Virus record (IMG/VR): IMGVR_UViG_3300010885_049073
Coordinates: 1 to 39,853 of that record
Direction: 5' to 3' (one strand)
Source: a virus
Length of the DNA stretch: 39,853 bases
Under the pieces are notes generated by a model, which made no database searches, was not told the origin of the DNA, and saw only the letters and a list, made by a program, of their open reading frames with translations. Below, one piece after another: positions 39,191 to 39,853 of this stretch (position 1 is its first letter; each line of letters opens with the position of its first letter). The translations under genes were made by a program, and so were the position numbers.

Positions 39191-39853
39191 CCCTTCGGCA
39201 CCGTGAAGCCCTTAGCTTTAAGGACTCCCAGCGTGTAGTTAGAAAGCTTCTGATTCGCGCGCCCCTTAGCGAGCCCGGTCGTAAACAAGTCCCACGTCGC
39301 GCGAATCTGACTTGGCGAAATAGTCGAATCCAACCGCTTCAATGCGGTACTAAACTCGCCAAGCCCACGACCACCAGGCATCCTTGCCAGTTCGGTTAGC
39401 GCCCGGTTTCCTCGCGCCATCGAAAGGTTCTGCTCAACCTTTCCGCGCCACTCCGCAGCATCATTCTTGAGGGCTCGCTTCTGCGCCGGCGTCAACCCCT
39501 TACCGCCCGCAGCCTTAATCGTTGCCGCACCAATCGTTGCCCCGGCAGCCGTCTGAGCGTTCGACAACGACACCGCATCCCTCGCCGCAGCAATCGCCGC
39601 CTCATTGCTGTACCCGGCCAGCGTCAGCTTGTTCTTCAAGCGAAGTTCCGCCTGCGCCATCTTCTCCTTCGACTTGATGCCGGCCATTTCGGTCTGCGCC
39701 TTAAGAATCGCCTGCTCCGCCTGATTCTTAATGCCAAGCTCGTAAATGTATTTCTGCCGCTCATCACTTCGCATCGACGAAATGGTCTTAATGACATCCT
39801 CACTCTTCTTCGCAGCCAAAGCCGTCAACGCCGAATCAACGGCCTTCTCCTGA
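39178..39853 (-). CDS. Virion/ejection protein, C-terminal part (starts at 845)
   Basis: Continuation of the 465-residue protein that starts at 845; the bases 39731-39853 duplicate 1-123. This part is helical (EDVIKTISSMRSDERQKYIYELGIKNQAEQAILKAQTEMAGIKSKEKMAQAELRLKNKL) and ends RANQKLSNYTLGVLKAKGFTVPKGWPN. Stop at 39178, 13-base overlap with the ejection gene. Confidence 0.75.
   Translation of the reverse strand, partial: QEKAVDSALTALAAKKSEDVIKTISSMRSDERQKYIYELGIKNQAEQAILKAQTEMAGIKSKEKMAQAELRLKNKLTLAGYSNEAAIAAARDAVSLSNAQTAAGATIGAATIKAAGGKGLTPAQKRALKNDAAEWRGKVEQNLSMARGNRALTELARMPGGRGLGEFSTALKRLDSTISPSQIRATWDLFTTGLAKGRANQKLSNYTLGVLKAKGFTVPKGWPN
39731..39853. repeat. Terminal direct repeat, right copy
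   Basis: Identical to 1-123; see the left copy. Removing one copy gives a circle of 39,730 bp and an uninterrupted gene. Confidence 0.95.

Noticed and set aside
1-39853. CRISPR arrays, rRNA or full-length tRNA genes, insertion sequences
   Set aside because: No regularly spaced repeats with unique spacers, no transposase and no complete cloverleaf were seen by reading; only the tRNA-like element at 19100 was found.

Overview
The window holds a complete temperate bacteriophage genome, about 39.73 kb long. The first 123 bases (1-123) recur exactly at 39731-39853. One leftward gene reads in frame through this join (start at 845, stop at 39178), so the molecule is circular or circularly permuted. 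The virion genes point to a short-tailed phage (podovirus): P22-like portal, scaffold, HK97-fold capsid, short-tail adaptor and nozzle, collar-domain fibres, and giant ejection proteins, with no tape-measure/tail-tube set. The likely host is an actinomycete. The sequence is GC-rich, GTG starts are common, -10 boxes are of the TANNNT type, and several promoters sit so close to their start codon that the mRNA would be leaderless. The host assignment is inference.

Layout. (1) A single leftward late operon starts at 16271, runs through the join and ends near 30069. In transcription order it encodes: small early-late proteins, a RuvC-like nuclease, a PD-(D/E)XK-like protein, large terminase, small head proteins, portal, scaffold, capsid, adaptor, tail nozzle, two collar-domain fibres (one collagen-like with HxH motifs), two virion proteins, a 1898-residue ejection protein, a virion lysozyme/CHAP hydrolase, then lysis genes (XhlA-like membrane protein, M15-like peptidase, amidase, two-TM holin). 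(2) 16272-17033 is a gene-free divergent region with hairpins and direct repeats, a candidate replication or control region. (3) 17034-21491 is a rightward early operon of small, translationally coupled genes. It includes an ArdA antirestriction homologue, a sliding-clamp-like protein, a Cys-rich membrane protein, three very small ORFs and a 48-nt tRNA-like element that lacks an anticodon arm. (4) 21846-22706 is the immunity switch, with divergent repressor and Cro-like genes. (5) 22706-29346 is the replication and integration operon: dNMP kinase, Cas4/RecB-like nuclease, Sak4-like RecA ATPase, SSB-like protein with an F-terminal tip, a primase of the archaeo-eukaryotic type fused to a CHC2 zinc finger, a RepA/DnaB-like ATPase, an excisionase-like protein and a tyrosine integrase. 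A tRNA-like attP candidate and a strong terminator follow. (6) 29536-30152 is a small rightward operon that collides with the end of the late operon, with overlapping coding sequences.

A 16-bp tandem-direct-repeat motif, consensus GTGTNTCRGRTGTKTC, recurs at six non-coding sites: the late start, early start, end of the repressor, cro start, beside attP, and before the 29536 operon. It looks like a dispersed operator system. No phage DNA polymerase was found. Together with the clamp-like protein, primase, helicase-like ATPase and SSB this suggests that the phage supplies priming and recombination factors to the host replicase.
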